DNA of 64,000 bases, from NCBI GenBank assembly GCA_019694435.1, contig JAIBBZ010000032.1, positions 1 to 64,000 on the forward strand, written 5' to 3'. This document shows, one piece after another, positions 1 through 8,783 of this stretch. The notes under the pieces are model-generated. The model did not search any database and had not been told where the DNA came from. It saw only the letters and a program-made list of their open reading frames with translations. The stretch is from Pirellulales bacterium (lineage in GTDB: Bacteria; Planctomycetota; Planctomycetia; Pirellulales; JAEUIK01). Positions within the stretch are counted from its first letter, which is position 1; the number at the start of each line of letters is the position of its first letter. The translations under genes and the position numbers were made by a program.

Positions 1-1239
1 CCGAGCCCCGGCGGCAGCGCGCGGCGTTCGGCGCGAGCCGAGCTGTCGCTGGTCGCCGCCGCCGGCCACGAGGTGCTGCCGCTCGTCTTGACCGCGCTGG
101 CCCAAGACCCTGCGGCTGAGGCTCCTGCGGCTGAGGCACCTGCGGCCGACGCACCTGTGACGACGCAACCGCCTGCCGCAGAATCGCCCGCGCCGACAAC
201 CCCGACCGAGTCGCCGGCGACGGCCGACGCCCCGGCTTCGACTGATAAGGCCCCGGCCGCGCCGAGCACGGCAGCCGCCGAGCCTGGCGCGGCGTTGCCG
301 CCTCCCCTGCCGCCGGTTTCCGGCCGGCTCGAACAGCTCAAGCGTGATTTCGCCGGCGGCTCGCAAGTCCGCGTGAAACTCATGCGGCCGGTGAGCTACA
401 CCTCATTGCTCGCCAAGGTTCACGCGGTGTTCGGCGAGAACGTGCGTGTGGCGATCCATAGCGAAAGCCCCGACTTCGTCGAAGAGAGTGCCGCCAAGTA
501 CGATCTCTGGGAACTCTTCGTGGCGCTGCCCGCCGCGGCGCTGGAAGCCAAGCTTCCGGAACTGCAAGCGGCGGTTTCCGCCGAACCGTATTTCCCGTCT
601 TCGACCAACATCGGCGGCGCCGTCGCGGCGGGACTGCGTCAACAAGCGATCGTGGCCCTGATCGTCAGCCAGTTGTTGTTGATCCTCTACATCTGGGTGC
701 GCTTCGATAAGGTCGTCTTCGGCCTGGCCGCGGTGATCGCCGTCATCCACGACGTTTCGATCACGCTCGGCATCGTCGGGCTGACCTATTTCCTGGCGCC
801 CTACCTGGGCTTCTTGCTCGTCGATCCCTTCAAGATCAGCCTGACCGTGCTCTCGGCGTTTCTGACGCTGATTGGGTATTCGATCAACGACACGATCGTC
901 GTCTTCGACCGCATTCGCGAAGTCCGCGGCAAAAGCCCGAATTTGACCGTCCAGATGCTCAACCAGAGCATCAATCAGACGCTCAGCCGTACGATCCTGA
1001 CCGGGATGACGACCCTGACCGTGTTGATCATCCTGTACATCTGGGGTGGGCCCGGCATCCACGGGTTCGCCTTCGTGATGCTCATCGGCCTGATCGTCGG
1101 TACGTTCAGCTCGATCTTCGTTGCTTCGCCGATGTTGCTGTGGTTGGCCCGCGCTTGGCAGGGCGCAGCCACATCGGGCCAGACCAGCGCCTTGCCGCCG
1201 CGCCCCTCGGCGCAGCAGCGTGCCGCCGGCGCGACCTGA
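1..1239 (+). CDS. secF: SecF module of a SecD/SecF protein-export membrane protein (5' end outside window)
   Basis: SecD/SecF proteins assist the SecYEG translocon in the inner membrane and use the proton gradient to help preproteins outward. The frame is open to base 1, so the start lies upstream. The visible part has a Pro/Ala-rich linker (about codons 35-105), a short periplasmic domain opening with the SecF hallmark DFAGG (about codon 116), then about five membrane helices from codon 214, including the family signature GYSINDTIVVFDRIREVRG. A GTG at 73 could be read as a start but would leave no first membrane helix, so I treat the gene as truncated by the window. Planctomycetes often carry SecD and SecF as one fused chain, so this may be the C-terminal half of such a fusion; that is inference. 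The low-complexity linker is unusual for SecF. Confidence 0.9.
   Translation, partial: PSPGGSARRSARAELSLVAAAGHEVLPLVLTALAQDPAAEAPAAEAPAADAPVTTQPPAAESPAPTTPTESPATADAPASTDKAPAAPSTAAAEPGAALPPPLPPVSGRLEQLKRDFAGGSQVRVKLMRPVSYTSLLAKVHAVFGENVRVAIHSESPDFVEESAAKYDLWELFVALPAAALEAKLPELQAAVSAEPYFPSSTNIGGAVAAGLRQQAIVALIVSQLLLILYIWVRFDKVVFGLAAVIAVIHDVSITLGIVGLTYFLAPYLGFLLVDPFKISLTVLSAFLTLIGYSINDTIVVFDRIREVRGKSPNLTVQMLNQSINQTLSRTILTGMTTLTVLIILYIWGGPGIHGFAFVMLIGLIVGTFSSIFVASPMLLWLARAWQGAATSGQTSALPPRPSAQQRAAGAT
112..156 (+). repeat. Three tandem 15-bp units inside the SecF linker
   Basis: Three head-to-tail 15-bp units (112-126, 127-141, 142-156) based on GCGGCTGAGGCACCT each encode a Pro-Ala-Ala-Glu/Asp-Ala-like block. 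The first two differ at only one base. This is an in-frame repeat that lengthens the disordered linker before the periplasmic domain. Confidence 0.85.
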
Positions 1240-1637
1240 GCCAGCGCGCGTCGAACGATCGCAAGTTTGCGCCCGCGCGTTCGCCGCAGGCGTTGCCAGC
1301 AGGCGCCGCGCGCCGACAAGGTTTTCCCAGCCCGCAAGGTCGACCAAAAACCTTTGCGCTCGAAGCGCGAACCAACGAGCCGCTCGTGCGATAATAGACG
1401 AGAGGGTCACGCGCACTCGCCGGCAGGCGGCGCGCAAGGCTCCTTATGTCGCCGGAAGAACCGGCGCATGACTGGCCCCCTGGCAGTCGGCCATTCGTTG
1501 GGAGGTACAGGGAAGTTCCACCCCGACCGCATTCGCGCGCCAGCGCGGGATGCGGCGGCCGCTCGTGAACTTCCACCCTTTGCCCACGTACCTCCGCGGC
1601 GGTGATTGCGCGCAAGCGCACCGCCCGCTTTCGCCCC
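1240..1637. other. Intergenic region without a recognised gene
   Basis: This 398-base stretch separates the SecF gene from the LysM gene. Short ORFs in it show no family features and run in all frames. A GATAAT hexamer at 1390-1395 resembles a -10 box but has no -35 at a sensible distance. The phrase GAAGTTCCACCCC (1512 region) recurs imperfectly near 1566 as GAACTTCCACCCT. I see no tRNA, terminator or clear promoter. Confidence 0.5.
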
Positions 1638-2552
1638 ATGGCCACCTTCTTCGTCCAGCACCGCAAATGGGTCGCCCTGTGCATCCTGGCGCTGGGGGGC
1701 TGGGCGGCGGCCTTGTCATCGTTCTTCGCCAAACGGCCCGGCGCCGTCACGATCGTCGAAGAGCCGATTATCTGGCGCGACACGGCGCTGGAGCCCGCGG
1801 CCGTCTATCCACCTACGACGCCGACCCCCGGCGCGCAAGGTCCGGTCGCGCAAGTGCCGTCCGCGGCCGTCGCGGCTGCGGTGCCCGGCGATCCATTGGC
1901 AGGACCGGTCCCGCGCCCGACGGACGAAGCTCCTCCGGCGCTCGAGGCGGCGTACCCGAATCAGCAACCGCCGGCGCCCTCGCATGCGATTCCGCCGTCG
2001 GCGATGCGCACCGCCCGGTTACAGGCCCCTGCCGATTCGACCGCCGCGCCGGGAGACGCCCCCGGTACGAGGCGGCACGAGGTCCGCGATGGCGACACGC
2101 TCGAAGGTCTTGCACAGCACTACCTCGGCGACCCCTCGCGCGTGGCCGACATCATCGCGATCAACCGCGACCAATTGCCGAATCCCGACCTGCTGCCGAT
2201 CGGGCTCGAGCTGCGAATTCCCCCCGCGGGCCGTCAGCCGGATCGTTCGGTGGTGCCCGCCGGCCTGGCCGACGCTGGTGCGCCGGCGGCAACGACCATG
2301 ATCGCGGTGCCCGAAGGATCGCTGCGTCGCGACGTCGCCTCGGCAACGCTGGACTTCGCCCCCCTGCCCACGGCCACGGCCACGACGCCCGGCACGCGCA
2401 AACACCGCGTTCGACAGGGCGACACGCTGCGCTCGATTGCCCGCCACTACTACGGCGACGCGCAGCGCTTTGGCGAAATTTTCGCAGCGAACCAGGCTAC
2501 GCTGCGCGACGCCGACCTGTTGCCCGTCGGCACGGAGCTGATCGTGCCTTGA
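1638..2552 (+). CDS. Membrane-anchored protein with two LysM domains
   Basis: Probable peptidoglycan- or glycan-binding envelope protein of about 304 residues. An N-terminal membrane segment (about residues 8-28) is followed by a Pro/Ala-rich spacer of about 110 residues and two LysM modules, near residues 146-194 and 254-304. Each LysM has the usual opening (VRDGDTLEGLAQHYLGD and VRQGDTLRSIARHYYGD) and ends in LPIGLELRIP / LPVGTELIVP. A GTG at 1602 would add 12 residues; the ATG at 1638 is preferred because the membrane anchor then begins near the N-terminus, but neither start has a clear Shine-Dalgarno. LysM proteins bind N-acetylglucosamine polymers. What this one tethers is unknown; no catalytic domain is present. 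Confidence 0.85.
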   Translation: MATFFVQHRKWVALCILALGGWAAALSSFFAKRPGAVTIVEEPIIWRDTALEPAAVYPPTTPTPGAQGPVAQVPSAAVAAAVPGDPLAGPVPRPTDEAPPALEAAYPNQQPPAPSHAIPPSAMRTARLQAPADSTAAPGDAPGTRRHEVRDGDTLEGLAQHYLGDPSRVADIIAINRDQLPNPDLLPIGLELRIPPAGRQPDRSVVPAGLADAGAPAATTMIAVPEGSLRRDVASATLDFAPLPTATATTPGTRKHRVRQGDTLRSIARHYYGDAQRFGEIFAANQATLRDADLLPVGTELIVP

Positions 2553-2591
2553 CGAGCCACCGGGCCGCGCTCGCCCATCACGGGCCGGACG

Positions 2592-3542
2592 CTACGGTCC
2601 CAGCGGAGTCTTGCGGGCCTTCCAGGGAATTTCCTGTTTGACCAGTCGCAGTTCGATGAATTTGACGATTTGTTCGCCAGCCTTGGGCATCTCGTCCAGC
2701 AATTGCGTGCCCTGCAGGCTCGTGTCGAACCCCTGGAAGAACAGGTCTTTGAGCTGAGCCCGTTTGTCTTGCGGTGGCTCGGGGTGATGGGTCGAAAACA
2801 GATCGTTCAAGCGCTGCGCGTCGCGGGCACTCTCGCGTTTCTCCTTGCCGACGAGGATGAACACCGACAGCTCTTTGCGCACGCGTGGATCGGCCAGGGC
2901 TTCTTGCGCTTTCAGCGATTTGAAGGCCCAGATCGGCGAGATCAGCACGAGTGCCCGCACGTCTTGCCCCTGCTTGCCGGTGGCCAGCGGCGGCCAGCTC
3001 CAATCGAGGCGCGCCCAGAGCAAGGCGACCGTGGCCCCCATTTCGCTGCCGATGACGCACAGCTTCTCGATGTTGAGCGCGCCGGCGTTGTGCTGCTCCA
3101 TGAGGTATTTCTTGCAGGCCTCGAGATCCTCCCTGACCATCTGCGGAAACTGCGCTGCGGGCAGCGTGTCGGCCTCGAGCTTGCGGCTCGCGCCGACGAC
3201 GTTGACGCTTTCGCCGTGGCCTCGCAAGTCGGGCGCCAGCACGGCGTGCCCCGCCTGTTGCAGCAAGAGCGCGAGCGGCTCGACGTCGTGGCGCCGGCCT
3301 TTGTAGGCGTGCAGGATGATGATCGGCACCGTGTCGCGGCCGGCGGTGCCGGCAAAATAGGTGGCCTTCAACTCGACCTTGTCAGCGGTCGTCAGTTGCA
3401 GGTCCTTCGGCGGCGGTGGAGGAGTGGCCGGATCGCCCGCCTGACCCCGAGCCGTGCAAGGGTTCGAGCAGGTCACGAGCACGACCACGCTGAGGCACCA
3501 CGCTGCGCTGGCCAGGCACCGGTGCACGCCCGTCTTCGACAT
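2592..3542 (-). CDS. Exported alpha/beta-hydrolase
   Basis: Predicted secreted or membrane-attached alpha/beta-hydrolase of 316 residues. The N-terminal hydrophobic stretch (residues 9-24) ends at LVTC, which could be a poor lipobox. Fold markers are the strand and turn PIIILHAYKG (about 73-82), the APDLRGHGES segment (103-111) and a nucleophile-elbow candidate GSEMGA with Ser166. The elbow has Glu-Met rather than the usual x-x-Gly pattern but keeps G-x-S-x-G. The ATG at 3542 is chosen because a G-rich tract (GGGGGGAAACGC) sits directly upstream; an in-frame upstream start would add 15 uncharged residues. Substrate is unknown. It is convergent with the LysM gene. Confidence 0.75.
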   Translation of the reverse strand: MSKTGVHRCLASAAWCLSVVVLVTCSNPCTARGQAGDPATPPPPPKDLQLTTADKVELKATYFAGTAGRDTVPIIILHAYKGRRHDVEPLALLLQQAGHAVLAPDLRGHGESVNVVGASRKLEADTLPAAQFPQMVREDLEACKKYLMEQHNAGALNIEKLCVIGSEMGATVALLWARLDWSWPPLATGKQGQDVRALVLISPIWAFKSLKAQEALADPRVRKELSVFILVGKEKRESARDAQRLNDLFSTHHPEPPQDKRAQLKDLFFQGFDTSLQGTQLLDEMPKAGEQIVKFIELRLVKQEIPWKARKTPLGP

Positions 3543-3658
3543 TGCGTTTCCCCCCGAAAAACTCGATCTCGAGCCCGCTCGCGACACTGCTTTTCATCCC
3601 GCGCGGTTCATCCTAGGTAGGGTGCCAGAGGCCGTCAAACCAGCGGCATCTTGGTTCC

Positions 3659-3687
3659 TTGTGAGCCTCAGGCGCGGCCGATAAAAT
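3659..3687 (+). promoter_or_regulatory. Sigma-70-like promoter upstream of the 3805 operon
   Basis: TTGTGA at 3659-3664 and TAAAAT at 3682-3687 are separated by exactly 17 bases. The -10 matches the consensus at five of six positions and the -35 at four. Transcription would start near 3694, leaving about 110 bases before the start at 3805. Confidence 0.45.
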
Positions 3688-3804
3688 TGTCGGTTTTCCC
3701 ACCCCGCCGCCGGCACTGCGCTGTCGCGTGCGCGGGGTCATCCTGCAGCCGGCGCCGCCAGCGTGCCCTCCCGGGGGCCACCGGCACATCGAAGGAACCG
3801 CACT

Positions 3805-4881
3805 TTGAACGCTCAGCAGTCGACCAAGATCGCCGTGATTGGCGGCGACGGGACCGGTCCGGAAGTTGCCGCCGAAGGGCTCAAGGTCCTGGCGGCCGTC
3901 GCCAAGCTCGAAGGCTTCGCCTACGACTTGAAGCATTTCGATTTCGGCGGCGAGCGCTACCTGCGCACGCAAGAAATCCTGCCGGCCGGCGCGGTCGAAG
4001 AGCTGCGCGCCTACGACGCGATCTACCTGGGCGCGATCGGGCATCCCGACGTCGCGCCGGGGATCCTCGAAAAGGGCCTGCTGCTGGAGCTGCGTTTCCA
4101 ACTCGATCAATACATCAATCTCCGGCCGGTCAAGCTGCTGCCGGGGGTCGAGACACCGCTGGCCGGCAAGGGACCCGCGGACATCGATTTCATCGTCGTC
4201 CGCGAAAACACCGAAGACATGTACGCGGGCATCGGCGGCTTTCTCAAGAAACACACGGCCGACGAGGTCGCCACGCAAGTGGCCGTCTATACCCGCAAGG
4301 GGTGCGAGCGCTGCATTCGCTGGGCCTTTGAGCTGACCCGGCGGCGCAACAATCCCAAGGGCAAGATGCTCACGCTCGTGGCCAAGACCAACGTGCTCAC
4401 CTACGGACACGACCTCTGGTGGCGGACGTTCCAGGAAGTGGCCCGGGAATATCCCGACGTGAAGACCGATTACAACCACGTCGATGCGTGCTGCATGTGG
4501 ATGGTGAAGAACCCCGAGTATTACGACGTGATCGTCACGACCAACATGTTCGGCGACATCATCACCGACCTGGCGGCCGTGCTGCAGGGCGGGCTGGGCG
4601 TGGCGGCGGGCGGGAACATCAACCCCGACCCGGGCGGTACGAGCATGTTCGAGCCGATGGGCGGCAGTGCGCCGAAATACACCGGCAAAAACGTGATCAA
4701 CCCGATCGCGGCCATCAACGCCATGGGCATGTTGCTCGAACATACCGGTCACCAGGGTGCGGCCGACCGCGTCGCCAAGGCCGTGGCCGAAGTGACCAGC
4801 AAGAAAATGAAGAGCCAGGCCGCCGGCAAGATGGGCTATAGCACGACCGAGGTCGGCGACCTGGTCGTGGCGGCGCTCTAA
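3805..4881 (+). CDS. Isocitrate/isopropylmalate dehydrogenase family protein
   Basis: Beta-decarboxylating dehydrogenase of 358 residues; the family oxidises and decarboxylates 2-hydroxy-3-carboxy acids with NAD(P) and a divalent metal. Visible motifs are GDGTGPEV near the N-terminus, a LeuB-like substrate helix KGLLLELRF followed by NLRP, the loop [12 protein letters not shown], the metal/coenzyme region [13 protein letters not shown], and [14 protein letters not shown]. The substrate helix looks like 3-isopropylmalate dehydrogenase, whereas the RENTED loop is closer to isocitrate/tartrate enzymes, so the substrate is uncertain. The start is the TTG at 3805 because GAAGGA lies nine bases upstream; the longer in-frame ATG at 3763 gives an unrelated extension. 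It is followed after 19 bases by an amidohydrolase and then an SDR, so leucine synthesis is not suggested by the context. Confidence 0.85.
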   Translation: MNAQQSTKIAVIGGDGTGPEVAAEGLKVLAAVAKLEGFAYDLKHFDFGGERYLRTQEILPAGAVEELRAYDAIYLGAIGHPDVAPGILEKGLLLELRFQLDQYINLRPVKLLPGVETPLAGKGPADIDFIVVRENTEDMYAGIGGFLKKHTADEVATQVAVYTRKGCERCIRWAFELTRRRNNPKGKMLTLVAKTNVLTYGHDLWWRTFQEVAREYPDVKTDYNHVDACCMWMVKNPEYYDVIVTTNMFGDIITDLAAVLQGGLGVAAGGNINPDPGGTSMFEPMGGSAPKYTGKNVINPIAAINAMGMLLEHTGHQGAADRVAKAVAEVTSKKMKSQAAGKMGYSTTEVGDLVVAAL

Positions 4882-4900
4882 CTCCTCGCGAAACGCGCCC

Positions 4901-6469
4901 GTGTTCGACCTGCTACTAGCCGGCGGTATGCTCGTCGATGGCACCGGCCATCCGCGCCGGCGCGCCGACGTCGCCGTTGTCGGCGAGCGCATCGCCGCCG
5001 TCGGCGTGCTCGATGGCACGCCAGCCCGACGGGTGATCGATTGCCGGGGCCGCATCGTCGCGCCCGGCCTGATTGACGTCCATCATCACGACGATGGCTG
5101 GGTCCTGCGGGCGCCGCGGTTCGACTACAAGCTGCGCCAGGGCGTGACCACGCTGATCCTGGCCAGCGACGGGCTCGGCTATGCCCCGCTCCGGCGCCAC
5201 ACGGCCGCCGATTGGTTCACCTATTTGCGGCCGCTCAACGCGCTGCAATTGTCGGACTATCGCGGTTGGGAGACGGTGGCCGAGTACCTGGCCGAGCTGG
5301 ACCGGCGCACGGTCTACAACGTCGCCATGCAGGGCCCTTACGCCAATTTCCGCGTGCTGGCCGCCGGCTGGGGCCGGGCACCGCTTGACGCCACGCAGCG
5401 GCTGCTCCTGCGGGCCGAGTACGAAACGGCGCTCGCGTCCGGCGTCGTGAGTCTCTCGACCGGGCTCGACTACATTGCCCAATGCCACGCTTCGACCGAG
5501 GAGCTGATCGATGCGGCCGCGGTCGGCGCGCCGAGCCAGGCGCCGTACGTGACGCACGTCCGCTATCAACGCGGCGTGCTGGGCGGGCTGGCCGAGGCGG
5601 TCGAGATTGCGCGCCGCGCGGCGGTCCCGTTGCACGTCTCGCACCTGAAGGGGATGAATCTCGCGCAGCGCGACGCGGTGCTCGACTACATCGATCGGGT
5701 CGCCGCGTACGAGGTCGATTTCTCGTTCGACGTCTATCCCTATCTTCCTGGCTCGTCGCTGCTGGCGGCGCAGCTGCCGTATGAGGCCTGGGACGACGGC
5801 CCCCTGGGCGTGGCGGCGCGGCTGCGCGATGCCGACCTGCGGCGCCGCTGGGTGACGCTGTACAACCGGATCGCGCACGACCAGATCCGCATCGCGCACG
5901 TGGTCACGCGCGACAACGAGCGCTTCGTCGGCCAGACGCTCGCCGAGTATGTGGCCGCCGTGGGCGGTGGCCCCGAGGCGCTCTTGGACTTGCTCGTCGA
6001 GGAAAACCTCGCCGTGACCCTCGTGTTCCGCACGGCCGAGGACGATGCCCTGATCGAACCGCTGATCGCGCATCCGCGGTTCATGTTCGGCAGCGACGGC
6101 ATCTGGTTTCCCGAGGGGCAGATCCATCCTCGGGCCTGCGGTTCGGCTGCGCGGATCCTCGGTCTCATGGTTCGCCGCGGAGTGTTGACGCTCGAAGCGG
6201 CGGTGCGGCACGCCGCCGGCTGGCCGGCCGAGCGCTTTGGCCTCGTCGACCGCGGCGTCGTTCGAACCGGCGCGTACGCCGATCTGATCGTGTTCGATGC
6301 CGACTCGATCGCCGACACGGCCACCTACGCAGCGCCGCACGCCCTCGCGACCGGTGTCGATCACGTGTTCGTCAACGGCACCTCGGTCCTGGGCGCGGTC
6401 GATGCGCCCGCGGAAGCTCCCCGAGACACCGCCGGCTTGCCCGGACGCGTGCTGCGGTTTAAGCAATAG
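4901..6469 (+). CDS. N-acyl-D-amino-acid deacylase-like amidohydrolase
   Basis: Amidohydrolase-superfamily enzyme of 522 residues, most like D-aminoacylases, which cleave N-acyl groups from D-amino acids. Metal-site motifs are DVHHHDD (H61-H63, the HxH pair), YVTHVRYQRG, LHVSHLKGMN and FMFGSDGIWFPEG, all in the usual order, with the small beta domain formed by both ends (start DLLLAGGMLVDGTG; end GAYADLIVFD). The start is a GTG only 19 bases after the upstream dehydrogenase stop, with no strong Shine-Dalgarno, suggesting translational coupling. The next gene, an SDR, begins 37 bases downstream. The exact acyl or amino acid substrate cannot be read from the sequence; dihydropyrimidinase-like or other amide substrates remain possible. 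Confidence 0.85.
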   Translation: MFDLLLAGGMLVDGTGHPRRRADVAVVGERIAAVGVLDGTPARRVIDCRGRIVAPGLIDVHHHDDGWVLRAPRFDYKLRQGVTTLILASDGLGYAPLRRHTAADWFTYLRPLNALQLSDYRGWETVAEYLAELDRRTVYNVAMQGPYANFRVLAAGWGRAPLDATQRLLLRAEYETALASGVVSLSTGLDYIAQCHASTEELIDAAAVGAPSQAPYVTHVRYQRGVLGGLAEAVEIARRAAVPLHVSHLKGMNLAQRDAVLDYIDRVAAYEVDFSFDVYPYLPGSSLLAAQLPYEAWDDGPLGVAARLRDADLRRRWVTLYNRIAHDQIRIAHVVTRDNERFVGQTLAEYVAAVGGGPEALLDLLVEENLAVTLVFRTAEDDALIEPLIAHPRFMFGSDGIWFPEGQIHPRACGSAARILGLMVRRGVLTLEAAVRHAAGWPAERFGLVDRGVVRTGAYADLIVFDADSIADTATYAAPHALATGVDHVFVNGTSVLGAVDAPAEAPRDTAGLPGRVLRFKQ

Positions 6470-6506
6470 GCACCTTGAATCGTTTCCCGCCGCGGAGGGC
6501 GAAGCC

Positions 6507-7274
6507 ATGCATCCTATGTTCGATCTTTCTGGCCGCGTGGCCCTGGTGACCGGGGGCAGCAAAGGCTTGGGTAAGGCCATGGCGCGCGGCCTGGCCGAGG
6601 CCGGAGCCGACGTCGTCATCGCCAGCCGACACGAAGGCGAGCTCAAAGCGGCGCTTGCCGAAATTACCGCGGGACTCTCGATCCGGGCAGCGTCTTTCGT
6701 CGCCGATCTGGCGCACCGCGACGCCGCCAACAAGCTGGCTTACGACGCGGCGACCAGGTTCGGGCACGTCGACATTCTGATCAACAACGCAGGTACGAAC
6801 CTGCCCGAGTCGATCGACACGATCAACGACGGCGTGTGGGACAACCTGTTGGAGCTCAACCTGTCGAGCTGCATGGCCCTGTCACGGGCCGTGGCGCCGG
6901 CGATGAAGGATCGCCGCTGGGGACGGATCATCCACATCTCGTCGATCATGGGCCTGGCCAGCAAGGCCGGACGCAACGCTTACTCGGCCACGAAGTCGGC
7001 GCTGATCGGGTTGGCCAAGGCCAGCGCACTCGACTTGGGCCCGTGGAATATCACGGTCAACTGCCTCGCGCCGGGGCCGTTTCTGACCGATCTGCCCGGC
7101 AGCCTGCTGACGCCCGAGCAAAAAAAGGTGTTCGCCGATCGCACGGCCTTGGGCCGCTGGGGCGAACCGCGCGAGCTCGTCGGACCGGCGCTGCTGCTGG
7201 CGTCCGAGGCCGGCAGCTACATCACGGGGACGACGCTGGTCGTCGACGGCGGTGTGCTGGCGGGGACGTTCTAA
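6507..7274 (+). CDS. SDR-family oxidoreductase (gluconate 5-dehydrogenase / 3-oxoacyl-reductase type)
   Basis: Classical short-chain dehydrogenase of 255 residues. It has the coenzyme motif TGGSKGLG (15-22), the NNAG motif, a catalytic Ser in HISSIMG, and the YSATKSA active site with Tyr159 and Lys163, ending with the usual ITGTTLVVDGG. The ATG at 6507 is chosen for the GGAGG eight bases upstream; the longer frame from 6297 only overlaps the previous gene. It is the third gene of a same-strand run with the dehydrogenase and amidohydrolase. SDR sequences do not reveal the substrate; sugar acid or 2-keto acid reduction would fit the neighbours but is inference. Confidence 0.88.
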   Translation: MHPMFDLSGRVALVTGGSKGLGKAMARGLAEAGADVVIASRHEGELKAALAEITAGLSIRAASFVADLAHRDAANKLAYDAATRFGHVDILINNAGTNLPESIDTINDGVWDNLLELNLSSCMALSRAVAPAMKDRRWGRIIHISSIMGLASKAGRNAYSATKSALIGLAKASALDLGPWNITVNCLAPGPFLTDLPGSLLTPEQKKVFADRTALGRWGEPRELVGPALLLASEAGSYITGTTLVVDGGVLAGTF

Positions 7275-7308
7275 GCGCCGACTGCACCGCGCGACGCAAG
7301 GCCCTCAC

Positions 7309-7884
7309 TCAACTATGCACGCGCGCAATCGAATCGCCCTGCGCGATGATTTCGGCCTCGGCCGTGGCCAGCTCGTCGAGGCGGGCATGCACCTCGTCGT
7401 CCGGCGCGAACAGCTTGGCCAGCCGCACATAGGTGCTGTGATGCCTGGCCTCGGATTCGAACAGCGACCCGAAGAACTCGGATAGCTCCGGGTCGTCGAG
7501 GCCATCGCGCAGCCGAGCGAACCGCTCGCAACTGCGGGCCTCGATCAGGCCGGCGATCAACAATCGATCGACGGCGCGGCCCGGTTCGGCGCCGCGCACC
7601 AGTTCGGCCAGCCGCGCCCCGTAACTGCTGGGCCGCAGCCGGCGAAACTCGATGCCCCGGCGTTCCAGCACGTCGAGCACGAGTTTGAAGTGCTCCAGCT
7701 CCTCGCTGACGATGTCCGACAACACGCGCACCAGCTCGACGTGCTCGACATAGGCAAAAATCAGGCTCATGGCCGTGCTGGCGGCTTTCTTTTCGCAGTG
7801 GGCATGGTCGATCAACAGCTCGGGCACATTGCCCCGAACCTGGTCGAGCCAGCGATCGCTCGAGGTGCTTTGCAGGTTGAGCAT
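7309..7884 (-). CDS. miaE: tRNA-(ms[2]io[6]A)-hydroxylase
   Basis: MiaE is a non-haem di-iron monooxygenase that hydroxylates the isopentenyl side chain of 2-methylthio-N6-isopentenyladenosine at tRNA position 37. The 191-residue protein is all-helical in appearance and carries the ferritin-like iron ligands in sequence: CEKKAAS, EELEHFK, EARSCERF and ESEARHHSTY (E, ExxH, E, ExxxH pattern). Length agrees with the compact bacterial form. It is convergent with the preceding SDR (34 bases between stops) and lies just downstream of another SDR on the same strand. Hydroxylation needs oxygen, consistent with an aerobic host. Confidence 0.93.
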   Translation of the reverse strand: MLNLQSTSSDRWLDQVRGNVPELLIDHAHCEKKAASTAMSLIFAYVEHVELVRVLSDIVSEELEHFKLVLDVLERRGIEFRRLRPSSYGARLAELVRGAEPGRAVDRLLIAGLIEARSCERFARLRDGLDDPELSEFFGSLFESEARHHSTYVRLAKLFAPDDEVHARLDELATAEAEIIAQGDSIARVHS

Positions 7885-7912
7885 GAGAGCGATCCCGCGA
7901 CGGCCTGCGCGG

Positions 7913-8716
7913 CTAGCTCTTGGCCACGCGCTCGGAGAACTGTTGGCCGATCTTCCGCAGGAAGGTCGCCGGCATGAGCCGTTTAAAGTACCAGTAGAAA
8001 CGCCCCTGCGCCGGCATCACAACGTAGAACTGCTTGCGATGCATGGCCCGCACCGCGGCCTCGGCGACGTCGTCAGCCGTGAACTTCGCACGTTTGAACT
8101 CGCGTTGGGCAAGCTGCTTCATGTTGTCGTGCCGAAAGCGGCCGTCGTTGAGCAGGTTCGTCGCGAAGAAGGCCGGACACAACACGGTCACGCCCACGTT
8201 GTACGGCATCAACTCCACGTAGAGCGTTTCGCTCAGGGCCAGCATGCCGGCCTTGGTCACGTTGTAGGCGCCCATCGAGGGGGCCGAGCCGATGGCCGCC
8301 AGCGAGGCCGTGTTGATGATGTGCGCCCCGGCCGGGTTCGCCTTGAGCCAGTCGACAAACGTGTGGCAGCCGTAAATCCCGTTCCAGAGATTCACGTTCA
8401 TGATCCAGTGCCAGTCGTCGAGCGAATAGTCGCCCACGTCGCCCGCGCCGGCCACGCCCGCGTTGTTCACCAGTAAATCGAGCTGCTGCCAGTCGGCCCG
8501 CAGCCGCCGGCTGAGCTCTTGCCACTGCACGATCTGCGTCACGTCGAGATGCTCGACGCGGGCCTGACCGCCTGCCTGTTCGACCAATCGGGCAGTTTCC
8601 TGGCTGGCCGCGTCGTTGACGTCGCAAACGGCGATCCGCCAGCCCTCGCGCGCCAGGCGCACGGCCAGCGCGCGTCCCAGGCCGCTCGCCGCACCGGTAA
8701 TGATCGCGTTTTTCAC
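7913..8716 (-). CDS. SDR-family NAD(P)-dependent oxidoreductase
   Basis: Short-chain dehydrogenase of 267 residues with ITGAASGLG near the N-terminus, a Asp-containing strand DVND after beta-2 (suggesting NAD rather than NADP preference), NNAGVAG, a catalytic Ser in NTASLAA and the YNVTKAG active site. The C-terminal region, rich in aromatic residues (FYWYFKRLMP), resembles SDRs that act on lipids or other hydrophobic substrates, which are often membrane-associated; this is only a resemblance. It starts with ATG at 8716 and lies 28 bases upstream of miaE on the same strand, so the two may be co-transcribed. Confidence 0.87.
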   Translation of the reverse strand: MKNAIITGAASGLGRALAVRLAREGWRIAVCDVNDAASQETARLVEQAGGQARVEHLDVTQIVQWQELSRRLRADWQQLDLLVNNAGVAGAGDVGDYSLDDWHWIMNVNLWNGIYGCHTFVDWLKANPAGAHIINTASLAAIGSAPSMGAYNVTKAGMLALSETLYVELMPYNVGVTVLCPAFFATNLLNDGRFRHDNMKQLAQREFKRAKFTADDVAEAAVRAMHRKQFYVVMPAQGRFYWYFKRLMPATFLRKIGQQFSERVAKS

Positions 8717-8783
8717 GGGATTCCTTGCGTTAGGGCGCAGGCAACGAGCGGGCCGATTTTCGGCCGGCTCCGATCCCGAACGG

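Noticed and set aside
4916..6733. 605-residue minus-strand open frame opposite the amidohydrolase
   Set aside because: Antisense shadow caused by high GC; rich in Arg/Ala/Gly, no family motif, and the plus strand holds a clear amidohydrolase.
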